This document shows, piece after piece, positions 38,951-48,882 of a DNA stretch of 64,000 bases. The notes under the pieces were generated by a model. The model had not been told where the DNA came from, made no database searches, and saw only the letters and a program-made list of their open reading frames with translations. The position numbers were made by a program, and so were the translations under genes. Position 1 is the first letter of the stretch; each line of letters begins with the position of its first letter. Source of the stretch: Brevundimonas naejangsanensis DSM 23858 (GTDB lineage: Bacteria; Pseudomonadota; Alphaproteobacteria; Caulobacterales; Caulobacteraceae); assembly GCF_000421705.1 (NCBI RefSeq), contig NZ_ATXN01000003.1:345182-409181 (forward strand), written 5' to 3'.

Positions 38951-39065
38951 ACTCACACGAAAGCCGCTGAAAACAGCGGGTCGAGTCGGGACGAAGAGGC
39001 AGTAGCGCCAAATCAGACCGGTTCGGCGGGCCGGAGATTCACGAAGGCCCCGGAAAGTACGCATC

Positions 39066-41465
<2,400 letters not shown>

Positions 41466-41492
41466 TGCGGGTCTTGGCCTGATGAAGTGAAG

Positions 41493-41529
41493 AGAGGCGG
41501 TTCGGGGCGACCTGAGCCGCCTCTTTTTT
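41493..41529 (+). terminator. Terminator of lon
   Basis: AGAGGCGG / CCGCCTCT pairs around a GC-rich loop and is followed by TTTTTT. Confidence 0.85.
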
Positions 41530-41587
41530 GACCTGTGCGCTGACAGCCGCTTAAGTTCCGCCTTCGTTCGCGAGGGGAGCTTTCGAC

Positions 41588-41863
41588 ATGACCAAGACTG
41601 AACTGATCGGCCGCATGGCTCAGGCGGCGGGCATCAGCCGCGACCAGGCCAAGCTGGCGCTGGAGGCTTTCACTGATCAGGTGACGGCTTCGCTTGTCGA
41701 GGGGCGGGTGGTGCGTCTGGTCGGCTTCGGCAGCTTCGTCGCAGCCGAGCGCAAGGCCGGCGTGGCGCGCAACCCCCAGACCGGCCAGGAGATCGCTCGT
41801 CCCGCCTCGCGCACCGCGCGCTTTCGTCCCGGCGAAGGCTTGAAAAGCGCCTTGAACGGCTGA
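41588..41863 (+). CDS. hup: DNA-binding protein HU
   Basis: HU is a small dimeric nucleoid protein. The 91-residue product has TKTELIGRMAQAAGISR, the GFGSFVAAERKAGVARNPQTG beta-arm region and the RPASRTARFRPGEGLK end. The position after lon matches the lon-hupB order of many bacteria. GAGGGGAGC precedes the ATG. Confidence 0.95.
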   Translation: MTKTELIGRMAQAAGISRDQAKLALEAFTDQVTASLVEGRVVRLVGFGSFVAAERKAGVARNPQTGQEIARPASRTARFRPGEGLKSALNG

Positions 41864-41912
41864 CCTCCACAGGGCATGAAGCCCTGTTCCCGACGTTGAG
41901 TCGATTTGATGT

Positions 41913-41989
41913 GGGCGGCTAGCTCAGCTGGTCAGAGCACCTCGTTTACACCGAGGGGGTCGGCGGTTCGAACCCGTCGCCGCCTACCA
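41913..41989 (+). tRNA. tRNA-Val (TAC), prophage attachment site
   Basis: This is a 77-nt cloverleaf with encoded CCA. The acceptor is GGGCGGC/GCCGCCT, the anticodon loop TTTACAC gives TAC, and the T arm is GGCGGTTCGAACCCGTC. The phage integrase gene ends 75 bases downstream and points toward it, so its 3' end is the probable left attachment site. The matching right copy is beyond the window. Confidence 0.96.
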
Positions 41990-42064
41990 TCATTTTCAAC
42001 TACTTAGCTGGCGTTTCGGCGCTGCATTTAGCGCTGCTTGCCAGAATGCTTTCCAGCTAATCCG

Positions 42065-43222
42065 CTATCCAAGTGCCTTCCTGGCGGCGGACTGGTGGTC
42101 CGGTCGATGGTGGCCGTAGTGCTGCTGTAGCGTCGTCGGGCTCATGCCCGCGTAGCCCGCAGCCTCCCAAATATCCACGCCACGCTCCATGAGCCAGGTG
42201 CAGCAGGTATGCCGCAGCCAGTGCGGGGTCGGGCCGCTGAGGCCGGCATCCTTTACGCATCCGGTGAAGCCGGTCCGAACAGCCGACACTGGCTCGCCGC
42301 CGAAATTCAGAACGGTGTCTATCCCGCGTTTCTGGTCCTGCGCGTACCAGCGGCGCATGTGCGCCAGGAGGCGTCTCGGCATTTTTACGATCGGGCGCCG
42401 CTTGGTCCGTGACTCGGTTTCGTTGCGCCCGCGCCGGTAGATCACGCCGCTTGCAAGATCGACCCACGGGTCATCGAGGCTTTCGGTCCAGCGCAGCCGC
42501 TTGATCACGCCTGATCGCGATCCGGTGTAGAGGCCGATCAGGATGAAGCGGCGCATATGTTTGCGGTTGCTTTTGGCCGCGCCTGGAATGGGCGCCCACT
42601 TCCCATCTGCCAGGCGCCATCCCATCGCGGCCAGGAGGAGGGCGGCCGCGTCACTGCGAGAGAGCGCGTCGCGGTTCGACTCCGGCTTCTCCGGCAGGAT
42701 GACGGCAGGGCGTCGTGTCAGGTGATGCTCGCTGTCCCAGAACCCGATGGCGGCGGAAAGCACTTCCAACTCTCGGCGGGCGGTCTGGGCGCTGACAGTG
42801 CGACCGGTGTTGCCGTGCACTATCGGCTGTGCCGTCCGGTGTGCGACGTAGGCTTGGCATGAAGTCCTGCGAACGTCAGCAAGCGTCCGCTCGCCCCACC
42901 ACGCCAGCAGATGAGCGACGAACCCCGCCATAGTAGCCGGAGTGGCTTTCAGCTTTGACCCGCGCTCGCGCGCATAGAGGGCCAAGGCGTCAGCGATCAG
43001 GACCTTAGAGGGATCACTCTCGCCTGACGGTCGATCCCACTTACTCGCGATGTACGTGGCGAGCTGTCTTTCGGCGTCTCGAAGGCTTTCAGGGCCGCAG
43101 CCCGTGCTGATCTGAACCGATCCGTCACGGATGAACCAGCGGTCGGGAAGCCGCTTGCCGGAACGCGAGTCGACCCTGCCTTTTCGGAGGTAGAGGCGGG
43201 GGCCCTTGGACTGACGGGACAT
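42065..43222 (-). CDS. int: Phage integrase (tyrosine recombinase)
   Basis: The 385-residue product starts at ATG 43222; the longer open frame is the overlapping upstream gene's DNA. The N-terminal arm-binding part is LYLRKGRVDSRSGKRLPDRW, then a core-binding domain. The catalytic domain has the first arginine in GLYTGSRSGVIKRLRW, the HxxR box TPHWLRHTCCTW, and the nucleophile tyrosine in TTLQQHYGHH. It would integrate and excise the phage at the tRNA-Val 3' end, which lies next to its stop codon. Confidence 0.93.
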   Translation of the reverse strand: MSRQSKGPRLYLRKGRVDSRSGKRLPDRWFIRDGSVQISTGCGPESLRDAERQLATYIASKWDRPSGESDPSKVLIADALALYARERGSKLKATPATMAGFVAHLLAWWGERTLADVRRTSCQAYVAHRTAQPIVHGNTGRTVSAQTARRELEVLSAAIGFWDSEHHLTRRPAVILPEKPESNRDALSRSDAAALLLAAMGWRLADGKWAPIPGAAKSNRKHMRRFILIGLYTGSRSGVIKRLRWTESLDDPWVDLASGVIYRRGRNETESRTKRRPIVKMPRRLLAHMRRWYAQDQKRGIDTVLNFGGEPVSAVRTGFTGCVKDAGLSGPTPHWLRHTCCTWLMERGVDIWEAAGYAGMSPTTLQQHYGHHRPDHQSAARKALG

Positions 43223-43374
43223 TGGAAAAGAGCCCTCACGCTGGCCGGTGTGACATAGTAGGAGCCCCCGACGCGCGATGCAGTCAAGCGGCCACGCGCG
43301 ATCTCGGTCCTCATGGCCGAGATGGTGATCGGGTAGATCTCGCCGAAGACGGACGCGAACTCCACCAGGGTCAT
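42997..43374 (-). CDS. Excisionase-like small DNA-binding protein
   Basis: ATG 43374 (GGGAGG nine bases upstream) gives 125 residues; GTG 43449, which overlaps the previous stop, gives 150. MTLVEFASVFGEIYPITIS and RTEIARGRLTASRVGGSYYV look like the winged helix of excisionase/AlpA-type proteins, followed by a Ser/Pro/Arg-rich tail. The last 226 bases overlap the integrase start in another frame, so the tail may be little constrained. Position before int supports a role in excision. Confidence 0.65.
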   Translation of the reverse strand: MTLVEFASVFGEIYPITISAMRTEIARGRLTASRVGGSYYVTPASVRALFQCPVSPRAPASTSEKAGSTRVPASGFPTAGSSVTDRFRSARAAALKAFETPKDSSPRTSRVSGIDRQARVIPLRS

Positions 43375-43439
43375 CGGGTCGTTGTCCTCCCAATCGGCAG
43401 GGGAGGGGCGTCGTTCTATTCGTTGTTGGACGTGCGCGC

Positions 43440-43859
43440 TCACTGCCACATCCCCCTTCCTCTCTCTCGGGCTTCGTTCTCTTGCCGGCGGTAGGGATCG
43501 CCGTAGTTGGTTTCCGAGATCGCCAGGCCCTCGCGGACGAGGATGGCGCCCAAGTCCCGACCGTTGACCGTGCAGGTGGCCACGATGCGCTGGTAGCGGT
43601 CGCGGGACTGGACGGTGCAGCGGGCGCCGTTGGCCGCGAGCTGGCGGGCTCGGGTCGTTGCTACCGGCCCGCTGGCCTTAGCTTTGGGGGAGCATGCCCA
43701 CACGTTTGGCCGTTGGCGGCAGCGCGAGAATGGCGCGACCTCGCCAGCGTCGATGCCGGCCAGCCGGACGCGGTGGCGCTCACCGTCAGCGGTGACGCAT
43801 CTGCCGCTGTCTCCATCAGACATCAGTAGCGTGGCGCAGATCAGGACGATGGGGGTCAT
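43440..43859 (-). CDS. Thermonuclease-like (SNase) protein
   Basis: This 139-residue protein has staphylococcal nuclease-like motifs: SDGDSGRCVTADGERHRVRL, AGIDAGEVAPF, and RDRYQRIVATCTVNGRDLG. A short hydrophobic start (MTPIVLICATLLM) could direct export. The arginine and acidic residues expected at the active site are visible (RVRL, DAGEVA, RYQR). Its ATG overlaps the previous stop (ATGA). Why a phage operon carries it is unclear; similar genes occur in many prophages. Confidence 0.8.
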   Translation of the reverse strand: MTPIVLICATLLMSDGDSGRCVTADGERHRVRLAGIDAGEVAPFSRCRQRPNVWACSPKAKASGPVATTRARQLAANGARCTVQSRDRYQRIVATCTVNGRDLGAILVREGLAISETNYGDPYRRQENEARERGRGMWQ

Positions 43860-44320
43860 GCTGGCCCTCCGAGCAGCAGCGTGGTTGGCATCGAACCCTG
43901 CTCATAGGCGATGGCGAGCTGGGGCTGCATGAACTGTCCCACGGTCGATCCGTCTGGCAGGACAGTGTGCGCCAGGAACTCGTCTTCGATGGTCGTGATC
44001 CCGGCCGCAACCGCCTCCAGCTTCGCCTTGATGACCAGGGCGAGGGCACGCCAGCGCTGACGGCCAGCCTGCTCCCAAGCCTTGAGCGCGGCATCCGGCG
44101 TCCGTTGGCCCCGCGAATGGTGCGTGAACTCGCGCGACTTCGGGTCAGGCATCGGCAGGACGAACTTCACCATGCGGTCGCTGATGCGGAAGCCGATCAT
44201 GGCCGCTGTCGGCTCGCTTGCATACATGAAGGACGTGGCTCCGTAGCGCTTCAGAGTCGCTTCGATCTCGGCCCGACTGCGATCCTGAGAGACGGACGTT
44301 TCGGCGGCGTAGCGGGTCAT
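43856..44320 (-). CDS. Phage hypothetical protein
   Basis: The ATG at 44320, after GAGAGGGGGA, gives 154 residues. The body contains RAEIEATLKRYGATSFMYA, GFRISDRMVKFVLPMPDP and WEQAGRQRWRALALVIKAKLE. The style is that of a conserved early phage protein, but I can give no function. It overlaps both neighbours by four bases, so it is part of the leftward operon. Confidence 0.75.
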   Translation of the reverse strand: MTRYAAETSVSQDRSRAEIEATLKRYGATSFMYASEPTAAMIGFRISDRMVKFVLPMPDPKSREFTHHSRGQRTPDAALKAWEQAGRQRWRALALVIKAKLEAVAAGITTIEDEFLAHTVLPDGSTVGQFMQPQLAIAYEQGSMPTTLLLGGPA

Positions 44321-44487
44321 TCCCCCTCTCCCTGTTTGGCGCGAAGGATGTGACGGGCCTCTTGCAAAGTGCTGGACAGCCCGCACGAACAGGCATCGTG
44401 GCCCGGATAGCGGTTGACGGTGCAGTCGTCGTCATGGACCGCATAACCGACCAGTCTAGCGATGAGGGCGGACAGGTCAGCGGTCAT
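44317..44487 (-). CDS. Small cysteine-containing phage protein
   Basis: This 56-residue protein, MTADLSALIARLVGYAVHDD and onward, carries the motif HDDDCTVN-RYPGHDACSCG. The same HDDDCTVN...CSCG pattern occurs in the 70-residue protein at 45042-45254, so the two are probably paralogues that bind zinc or another metal. ATG and stop overlap both neighbours (ATGA). Confidence 0.65.
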   Translation of the reverse strand: MTADLSALIARLVGYAVHDDDCTVNRYPGHDACSCGLSSTLQEARHILRAKQGEGE

Positions 44488-44783
44488 AGGTCCCTCCAGA
44501 CGGCAAGGGCTTTGCCCGCCTCGACAAACGCGTCCTTCTGTTCGCGGGTTCTGCCAGACGGCGGAAACACCCGCATCATGTCGGTGAGAGCAACAGCCAG
44601 AGCATCGGCCGCCTCCTCCAGAGTCCGCTCTCTCTCAAAGGCGTCGCCGTATCCGATCGCAAAAGGCGTTCCGAATGGCGTCTCTGTCGCAAACGGGTTG
44701 CCCTTAAACCTCTGAAGCTGGCCCTCGAAAACGATGGTGAAGAATGGCTGAGCCATCGCTTGAGGGGTGTCTATTCTCGTCAT
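44484..44783 (-). CDS. Phage hypothetical protein
   Basis: The ATG at 44783 with GGAGG eight bases upstream gives 99 residues. The sequence has TIVFEGQLQRFKGNPFATET, a glycine/proline segment and a helical C-terminal half (RTLEEAADALAVALTDMMRVF). No family recognised. It is coupled to both neighbours by short overlaps. Confidence 0.7.
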   Translation of the reverse strand: MTRIDTPQAMAQPFFTIVFEGQLQRFKGNPFATETPFGTPFAIGYGDAFERERTLEEAADALAVALTDMMRVFPPSGRTREQKDAFVEAGKALAVWRDL

Positions 44784-45058
44784 GTCAGCCACCTCCGCTT
44801 GATCGGTTTGCCAACGCTGGCAAGGCGTCGCGGGCGGGCGTGTCTGGCCCGCTCCAGTTCTCGGGTCTGCTTTTCGACCTCGCACCGGCGTCCGCGCGCG
44901 TACTGGCTGGCGCTGCGGAGGGCCGCCTCAAGGCGCCATAGGTTCAGGCTGCTATCCTCGGCGTCGATAGCCTCAGCCAGTTCCTGCATCAGCCCCTTGG
45001 CGCGGTTGTCGCGGGTCAGCAGAGCGGGGAAATCGCGCAGATCAGCCATGCCCGCCAT
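44780..45058 (-). CDS. Phage hypothetical protein, basic C-terminus
   Basis: This 92-residue protein has an acidic helical middle (LMQELAEAIDAEDSSLNLWR) and an arginine-rich end (RELERARHARPRRLASVGKP). Starts at 45058 and 45049 are both possible. The basic tail could contact nucleic acid. It overlaps the upstream gene by 17 bases. Confidence 0.62.
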   Translation of the reverse strand: MAGMADLRDFPALLTRDNRAKGLMQELAEAIDAEDSSLNLWRLEAALRSASQYARGRRCEVEKQTRELERARHARPRRLASVGKPIKRRWLT

Positions 45059-45254
45059 CCAGCTGTTGAGGATAGCTCAAGGGTTCGAGGGCGTCGCGCA
45101 GCGTCTGGATTTCTGTCATCACCGCGCGCATCCCGCAGGAGCAATCGTTGCACCACGGGCGGGTGTTGACCGTGCAGTCGTCATCGTGGCCCATGTAGCC
45201 GGTCGCCCGACAGGCAAGGTCGATCAACTCGACGGGGTCGTGTTGCTCCGTCAT
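45042..45254 (-). CDS. Small cysteine-rich phage protein
   Basis: This 70-residue protein contains HDDDCTVNTRPWCNDCSCG, four cysteines in the spacing of a small metal site, then a helical tail (MRAVMTEIQTLRDALEPL). It is a probable paralogue of the 56-residue protein at 44317-44487. ATG overlaps the upstream stop. Confidence 0.68.
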   Translation of the reverse strand: MTEQHDPVELIDLACRATGYMGHDDDCTVNTRPWCNDCSCGMRAVMTEIQTLRDALEPLSYPQQLDGGHG

Positions 45255-45424
45255 GGCAGGCCCTCCAACTTGTAAGGCTCGCTTACAGGTTGGCCCACGA
45301 CGACCTTGTCCAGATTATCCAGCCCGAAGATGCGGATCGCCAGCGCCAAGGCCTGAAGTTCAGCGACGACGGAGAGGTCAGACTGGCGGGGTATGGAGCC
45401 GGAGGCGGAATGAACCCTATTCAT
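45251..45424 (-). CDS. Small phage hypothetical protein
   Basis: This 57-residue frame starts at ATG 45424 after AGGAGC. It contains SDLSVVAELQALALAIRIFG and LDNLDKVVVGQPVSEPYKL, a mixed helix/strand composition that looks like real protein. Overlapping start and stop codons with both neighbours support it. Confidence 0.6.
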   Translation of the reverse strand: MNRVHSASGSIPRQSDLSVVAELQALALAIRIFGLDNLDKVVVGQPVSEPYKLEGLP

Positions 45425-45800
45425 CTTCTGCTCCTGGTGCTGGAGGGAGGGGGAGCCAGTGGGTCAGGACGCCGTCATGTTCACCAATCCACCAGTCGCA
45501 CATCGGAACGTTCCAAGCTCCGTCACTGGCCGGTCTGCCGGGTCGGGGATCTTGCCAGTTTCCAAGAACGACGTGAGGAAACTTCTTGACGCCGAAGCTC
45601 TGAACAGACGGGTCTGTGCAGACCATCATGATTAGCGATCCATCTCTCGGAGCCGTCTCAATAGGCCGCCACTCCACCATCTCGCGGATGCAGGCGGCTA
45701 TCTGCCGGGCCTCGTCTGCGGTCAGGTGGCATTCGCCGTCGAAGTCCTGCCCGATGCGACCCTCGACCAGCCCCACCAGTTCCATAGGGTCACGAGACAT
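45417..45800 (-). CDS. DUF551-like phage protein
   Basis: ATG 45800 (GAGGGA upstream) gives 127 residues; ATG 45821 would add seven. The pattern WRPIETAPRDGSLIMMV ... LGNWQDP ... WNVPMCDWWI ... LTHWLPLPPAP is that of the DUF551 domain, found in many phages with unknown function. The N-terminal half (DFDGECHLTADEARQIAACI) is an added helical region. Confidence 0.78.
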   Translation of the reverse strand: MSRDPMELVGLVEGRIGQDFDGECHLTADEARQIAACIREMVEWRPIETAPRDGSLIMMVCTDPSVQSFGVKKFPHVVLGNWQDPRPGRPASDGAWNVPMCDWWIGEHDGVLTHWLPLPPAPGAEDE

Positions 45801-46023
45801 AGGCAGGTCCCTCAACTTCAAAGCGGATGATGCGATAGCCCCAGCGTTTTCTGGCCTTGGCCCAAGTCTCTGACGACGGGTCGGCCGGATAGTATTGCCG
45901 CTCCAGCCGCATCAATTCCGCGATCACATCAGACCGGCGCGACCGGGTAGTTGACGCCAAGATCCAGCCGCCCTTGTTGACGGCCGCGTAGAGGATTTGG
46001 CGTGGTACGGTGATCTCACCCAC
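45790..46023 (-). CDS. Phage hypothetical protein
   Basis: The preferred start is GTG 46023 with AAGGAGG six bases upstream, giving 77 residues. A longer frame from 46089 lacks such support. The protein reads ITVPRQILYAAVNKGGWILA, then a basic helical part and YRIIRFEVEGPAYVS. It is probably one alpha/beta domain. Family unknown. Confidence 0.62.
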   Translation of the reverse strand: MGEITVPRQILYAAVNKGGWILASTTRSRRSDVIAELMRLERQYYPADPSSETWAKARKRWGYRIIRFEVEGPAYVS

Positions 46024-46564
46024 GTTCGGCCTCCTTGCTGAGCCATTCAGACGCGATCTGAGCCATGTCGTGCGCCAGCGATGTTTCACAGGTCGCCGGG
46101 CACATGTCTTCGATCCGCCTCAACAGCCCCACCGCCTCAGCCAGCTTGCGCTCTGCTTCGGTGGCTCGGTCTCGATGTGCCTGCCTTAGAGGCTCACCAG
46201 CTTCATCAACGGCGAGCAGTGCATCCCTCTCAGCCCGCAGCGCCACGTTCTCTGCGAGGAGGGCTAGGACGGTCGCGGGATTGGCGGCTTTTCCGAAGTC
46301 GCCACGGATTGCTGGATAGTTAGCGTCCTCACAGCAGATCGCTGTCTCAGCCAGCCTCGCCAGTTCCGCATGATCGCCGGAGCCGATCATATCGGTGACG
46401 CCACCAGAATGATCGCCGGAGCCGGATGCGAGGGCGGTGAGGATCAGACCGGAAAGCTCGTCACTATTTACCGAGCCAGTCCTGTAAGCCGATGTCCCGC
46501 CTACAGTCGTGTGTTCGTCCAGTATCGCGATCACCTTCTCGCGCGGGGTGAGGGGGTGGGTCAT
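46016..46564 (-). CDS. Phage hypothetical protein with coiled coil
   Basis: ATG 46564 after AGGAGC gives 182 residues. The N-terminal region (LTPREKVIAILDEHTTVGG) resembles other early phage proteins. Residues about 110-165 form a likely coiled coil (LLAENVALRAERDALL, RATEAERKLAEAVGLLRR). A CPATCET motif lies near the end. Function unknown. Confidence 0.7.
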   Translation of the reverse strand: MTHPLTPREKVIAILDEHTTVGGTSAYRTGSVNSDELSGLILTALASGSGDHSGGVTDMIGSGDHAELARLAETAICCEDANYPAIRGDFGKAANPATVLALLAENVALRAERDALLAVDEAGEPLRQAHRDRATEAERKLAEAVGLLRRIEDMCPATCETSLAHDMAQIASEWLSKEAERG

Positions 46565-46857
46565 TGGGGTTGCTCCTTTCCCTTCCAGCGCGCGCATCGG
46601 GCGCCAGCCGTCGTGAGCGCGTAGCCGTGGAAATCGCTGTCCAGATCGCAGGCGCGTCCGACAGGGCTCTTAATGAAGTGCGCGCATGTTCCGCACCGGG
46701 CCATAGCCGGAAGGGCTGCTAGCGCGTCGTGGTTCTTGGCCTGGGCGCGGAGAGAAGCACGGCGGTTCGAGCGCCGCTTTCCGGTGAGGGCCTCCGTCGC
46801 TGCCCATCGATCCGGCCATAGCTCGGCCGCGCGGGCGTTCCAGCACACTCCGCTCAC
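46561..46857 (-). CDS. Cysteine-rich phage protein
   Basis: This 98-residue protein starts at GTG 46857, which overlaps the previous stop (GTGA). Its C-terminal half holds CGTCAHFIKSPVGRACDL and GARCARWK, a four- or five-cysteine pattern typical of a small zinc-binding domain. The N-terminal half is basic. Probably nucleic-acid associated, but this is inference. Confidence 0.65.
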   Translation of the reverse strand: MSGVCWNARAAELWPDRWAATEALTGKRRSNRRASLRAQAKNHDALAALPAMARCGTCAHFIKSPVGRACDLDSDFHGYALTTAGARCARWKGKEQPQ

Positions 46858-47033
46858 TCCCCGCCCACCTTATCCGAGCGCCCGCCTTCGATCACGCGAA
46901 GCGACGGTGCCAGTGACGATGATCGGCACTCCATCCCCAAGGCAAACGCGGCTTCCCGGTCAGTGCAGTGGCATCGGCGGCACTGGAGCGCGCCGTGGTT
47001 CAACGTCGATCTGATCCAGTCATGACCGCCCAT
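46854..47033 (-). CDS. Small zinc-finger-like phage protein
   Basis: This 59-residue protein (GTG one codon earlier possible) contains HGALQCRRCHCTDREAAFA and a further cysteine in GMECR, resembling a zinc knuckle. The ATG overlaps the upstream stop (TGATG). No family is certain. Confidence 0.62.
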   Translation of the reverse strand: MGGHDWIRSTLNHGALQCRRCHCTDREAAFALGMECRSSSLAPSLRVIEGGRSDKVGGE

Positions 47034-47548
47034 CACTTCGCCCCCTGTTCGGCTTGCAGGGCGGCGAGGGCTTGGCGGGCCTTCAGAAGGTGGCCGCTGT
47101 GAATGTTGAAATCACGCCCAGCAGCAGGGCTATAAATCGCAGCATCGTGCTGTTGGTATTTCCCGGTGTCGAAAAGCTCTCCTGCTTTCGCGAACGGCTC
47201 CAACGCCTCCACCGCTACCCGCAGCGCGTCGGGGGCGGGGTGGGTGTAGATGGCGGATACGGTCGTTGGCTGCGACGCTTCCTCTTGTGCAAACTCAACC
47301 GCCGCGCGAGTTCCAAACAACTGAACTCCAGACATCCGACCATTCGGCATCCGGTATTCAACCCGCCACGCCACCGGCTGCGCGTCGTCGCGGGCTGGCG
47401 GCTGGGCGCGGAGGGCGATGGTGGCGTTGATCTTCGCAGCAATCTCCGACACGTCCGCACGGTCAGTGAACGTCTGCATGATCTCGTGCAACTGATCGCC
47501 GGTGATCCACTCAGCAGCCTCTGCCGGGCTCTTGGTTGATTCAGGCAT
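47033..47548 (-). CDS. Phage hypothetical protein
   Basis: ATG 47548 gives 171 residues. An N-terminal helical part (ITGDQLHEIMQTFTDRADVS) is followed by PVAWRVEYRMPNGRMSGVQ and VEALEPFAKAGELFD, segments common in ead/Ea22-like phage early proteins. No enzymatic motif. It overlaps the upstream gene by eight bases. Confidence 0.7.
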   Translation of the reverse strand: MPESTKSPAEAAEWITGDQLHEIMQTFTDRADVSEIAAKINATIALRAQPPARDDAQPVAWRVEYRMPNGRMSGVQLFGTRAAVEFAQEEASQPTTVSAIYTHPAPDALRVAVEALEPFAKAGELFDTGKYQQHDAAIYSPAAGRDFNIHSGHLLKARQALAALQAEQGAK

Positions 47549-47777
47549 GGTCGGCCCCCTGGGGCTTGGCGGCATCCAGGGTCTGGCGCGCGAAGCGGCG
47601 GAAGGTCACCGCGCGCTCGCGAAGCTCCTGCTGGCACTTCTTGGCCCAGGCCTTCGTCGCCTCGGTTGCCGACTTCTCGCTGTCCCAGCGGTCAAGATCT
47701 GCTGCGGACCGCTCATATTCGTCGGCCTTCTTCCGCATCAGCAGAGAAAGCTCCCAAGCGTCGTCGTAGGATAGCAT
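47541..47777 (-). CDS. Small helical phage protein
   Basis: ATG 47777 with AGGAG eight bases upstream gives 78 residues; the longer open frame is a shadow of the HNH gene. It is highly charged and helical (WELSLLMRKKADEYERSAAD, KAWAKKCQQELRERAVTFRR). TGATG links it to the HNH gene. Confidence 0.65.
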   Translation of the reverse strand: MLSYDDAWELSLLMRKKADEYERSAADLDRWDSEKSATEATKAWAKKCQQELRERAVTFRRFARQTLDAAKPQGADHA

Positions 47778-48178
47778 CAGCGTGTCTCCTGTGATTGGCG
47801 CGCGACAACAGAGCCGTCGAACCGCTTGGTCCGGGTCTTGTCGAAGCCGCGTGATTGAATGGATCCCTGACCGCGCTTCTGGCGGCGGGCGTATTGGCCG
47901 GTTTCGCCAGCCTGGGCCTTGGCCTTGGCGATGCGGGGCGTGTCCTGCTCGTCCGTCTTCTTCCGGGCGCAGGGCTTGCGGTAGAGGGCGCGGTTTTCGA
48001 GCGCGTTGGTCCCCAGTAGGGCGAGGGCGCGCAGGTGTTCGTCTATGACACCCTCGGTCATGGGCTGGAGCTTCTCGCCACAGCCGCAGGCGCAACGGCC
48101 CTCCTGGTCGATCATCAACTGGCCGAACTCGGCGCGGGTGAGCGGGCGGCGCTTCTCGATCTGGGCAGCGGGGGTCAT
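47777..48178 (-). CDS. HNH-type endonuclease-like protein
   Basis: This 133-residue protein has CACGCGEKLQPMTEGVIDEH, LRALALLGTNALENRAL and KPCARKKTDEQ. This is the cysteine/histidine arrangement of short HNH proteins found in alphaproteobacterial phages (metal cysteines, DEH and a later C). The rest is basic. It may nick DNA in recombination or packaging. ATG overlaps the upstream exonuclease stop. Confidence 0.75.
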   Translation of the reverse strand: MTPAAQIEKRRPLTRAEFGQLMIDQEGRCACGCGEKLQPMTEGVIDEHLRALALLGTNALENRALYRKPCARKKTDEQDTPRIAKAKAQAGETGQYARRQKRGQGSIQSRGFDKTRTKRFDGSVVARQSQETR

Positions 48179-48879
48179 TGCGACCTCCGGCGTTCAAGCT
48201 CGCGTTCAGCGTTCCATTTCGTGTCGCCGTCCAGGTCAGACTTGAAGGCCACCCATTCGAGGTAGTCGCGAGGAGCGTCTTTCCATGCGGCCCCCTTGTG
48301 CTTCCCGAACGTGATCTTGGGCAGCAGCCGGGGCTCTTGAGTCCAGGCGATCATCTCGCGGCCAGTCGCGCCGGCCGCCAGCAGCGCCTTGAGAATATGA
48401 GCAGTGACATAGGCGTCGGGCCCGGCCCGGTGCGGAGGCATGGCTGTGTCGTGATCGAGGGACAGAAGCCCCTGATCCTCCAGCCAGTAGCGGAGGACGC
48501 TGTTCGAATGGCTCGGAGCGTGGGCCCAGACCCGCAGGGCGGCTTTCAGGGTGCAGATTCCCGGCAGCACGCGCCGAGGGATGAAGAGGTCTTCAAAAGC
48601 CAGATTATGGGCCGCGAAGACCGACACGTCCTCAATCGGATTGTGAACCTCGGCCTCGTCGAAATGGGTCACGACGCCAGCTAAGTCCGACATGGCGATG
48701 TGGTGGACGGCTCGGGTCTCTGGCGGGATCGACGCGACGCTATAGAGGTGAGCCTGCGGCTTTCCTACGGTCCAGCCAGACCCGTCATTGGTCAGGTCGC
48801 ACCAGCCGTACTCGATGACCTCGGCGCTGGGCGGTTCCATGCCTGTCGTCTCGAAGTCGATCACTCGGATGCGAGGCAT
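48175..48879 (-). CDS. DEDDh 3'-5' exonuclease (DnaQ-like)
   Basis: This 234-residue nuclease has exonuclease motif I VIDFETTGMEPPS, motif II FAAHNLAFEDLF, and motif III HRAGPDAYVTAHILKAL with catalytic His and Asp. A C-terminal segment ITFGKHKGAAWKDAPRDYLEW resembles the DUF3820/ExoX C-terminal module. It starts four bases after recT, so it probably belongs to a recombination or replication unit. Confidence 0.88.
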   Translation of the reverse strand: MPRIRVIDFETTGMEPPSAEVIEYGWCDLTNDGSGWTVGKPQAHLYSVASIPPETRAVHHIAMSDLAGVVTHFDEAEVHNPIEDVSVFAAHNLAFEDLFIPRRVLPGICTLKAALRVWAHAPSHSNSVLRYWLEDQGLLSLDHDTAMPPHRAGPDAYVTAHILKALLAAGATGREMIAWTQEPRLLPKITFGKHKGAAWKDAPRDYLEWVAFKSDLDGDTKWNAERELERRRSQ

Positions 48880-48882
48880 GGA

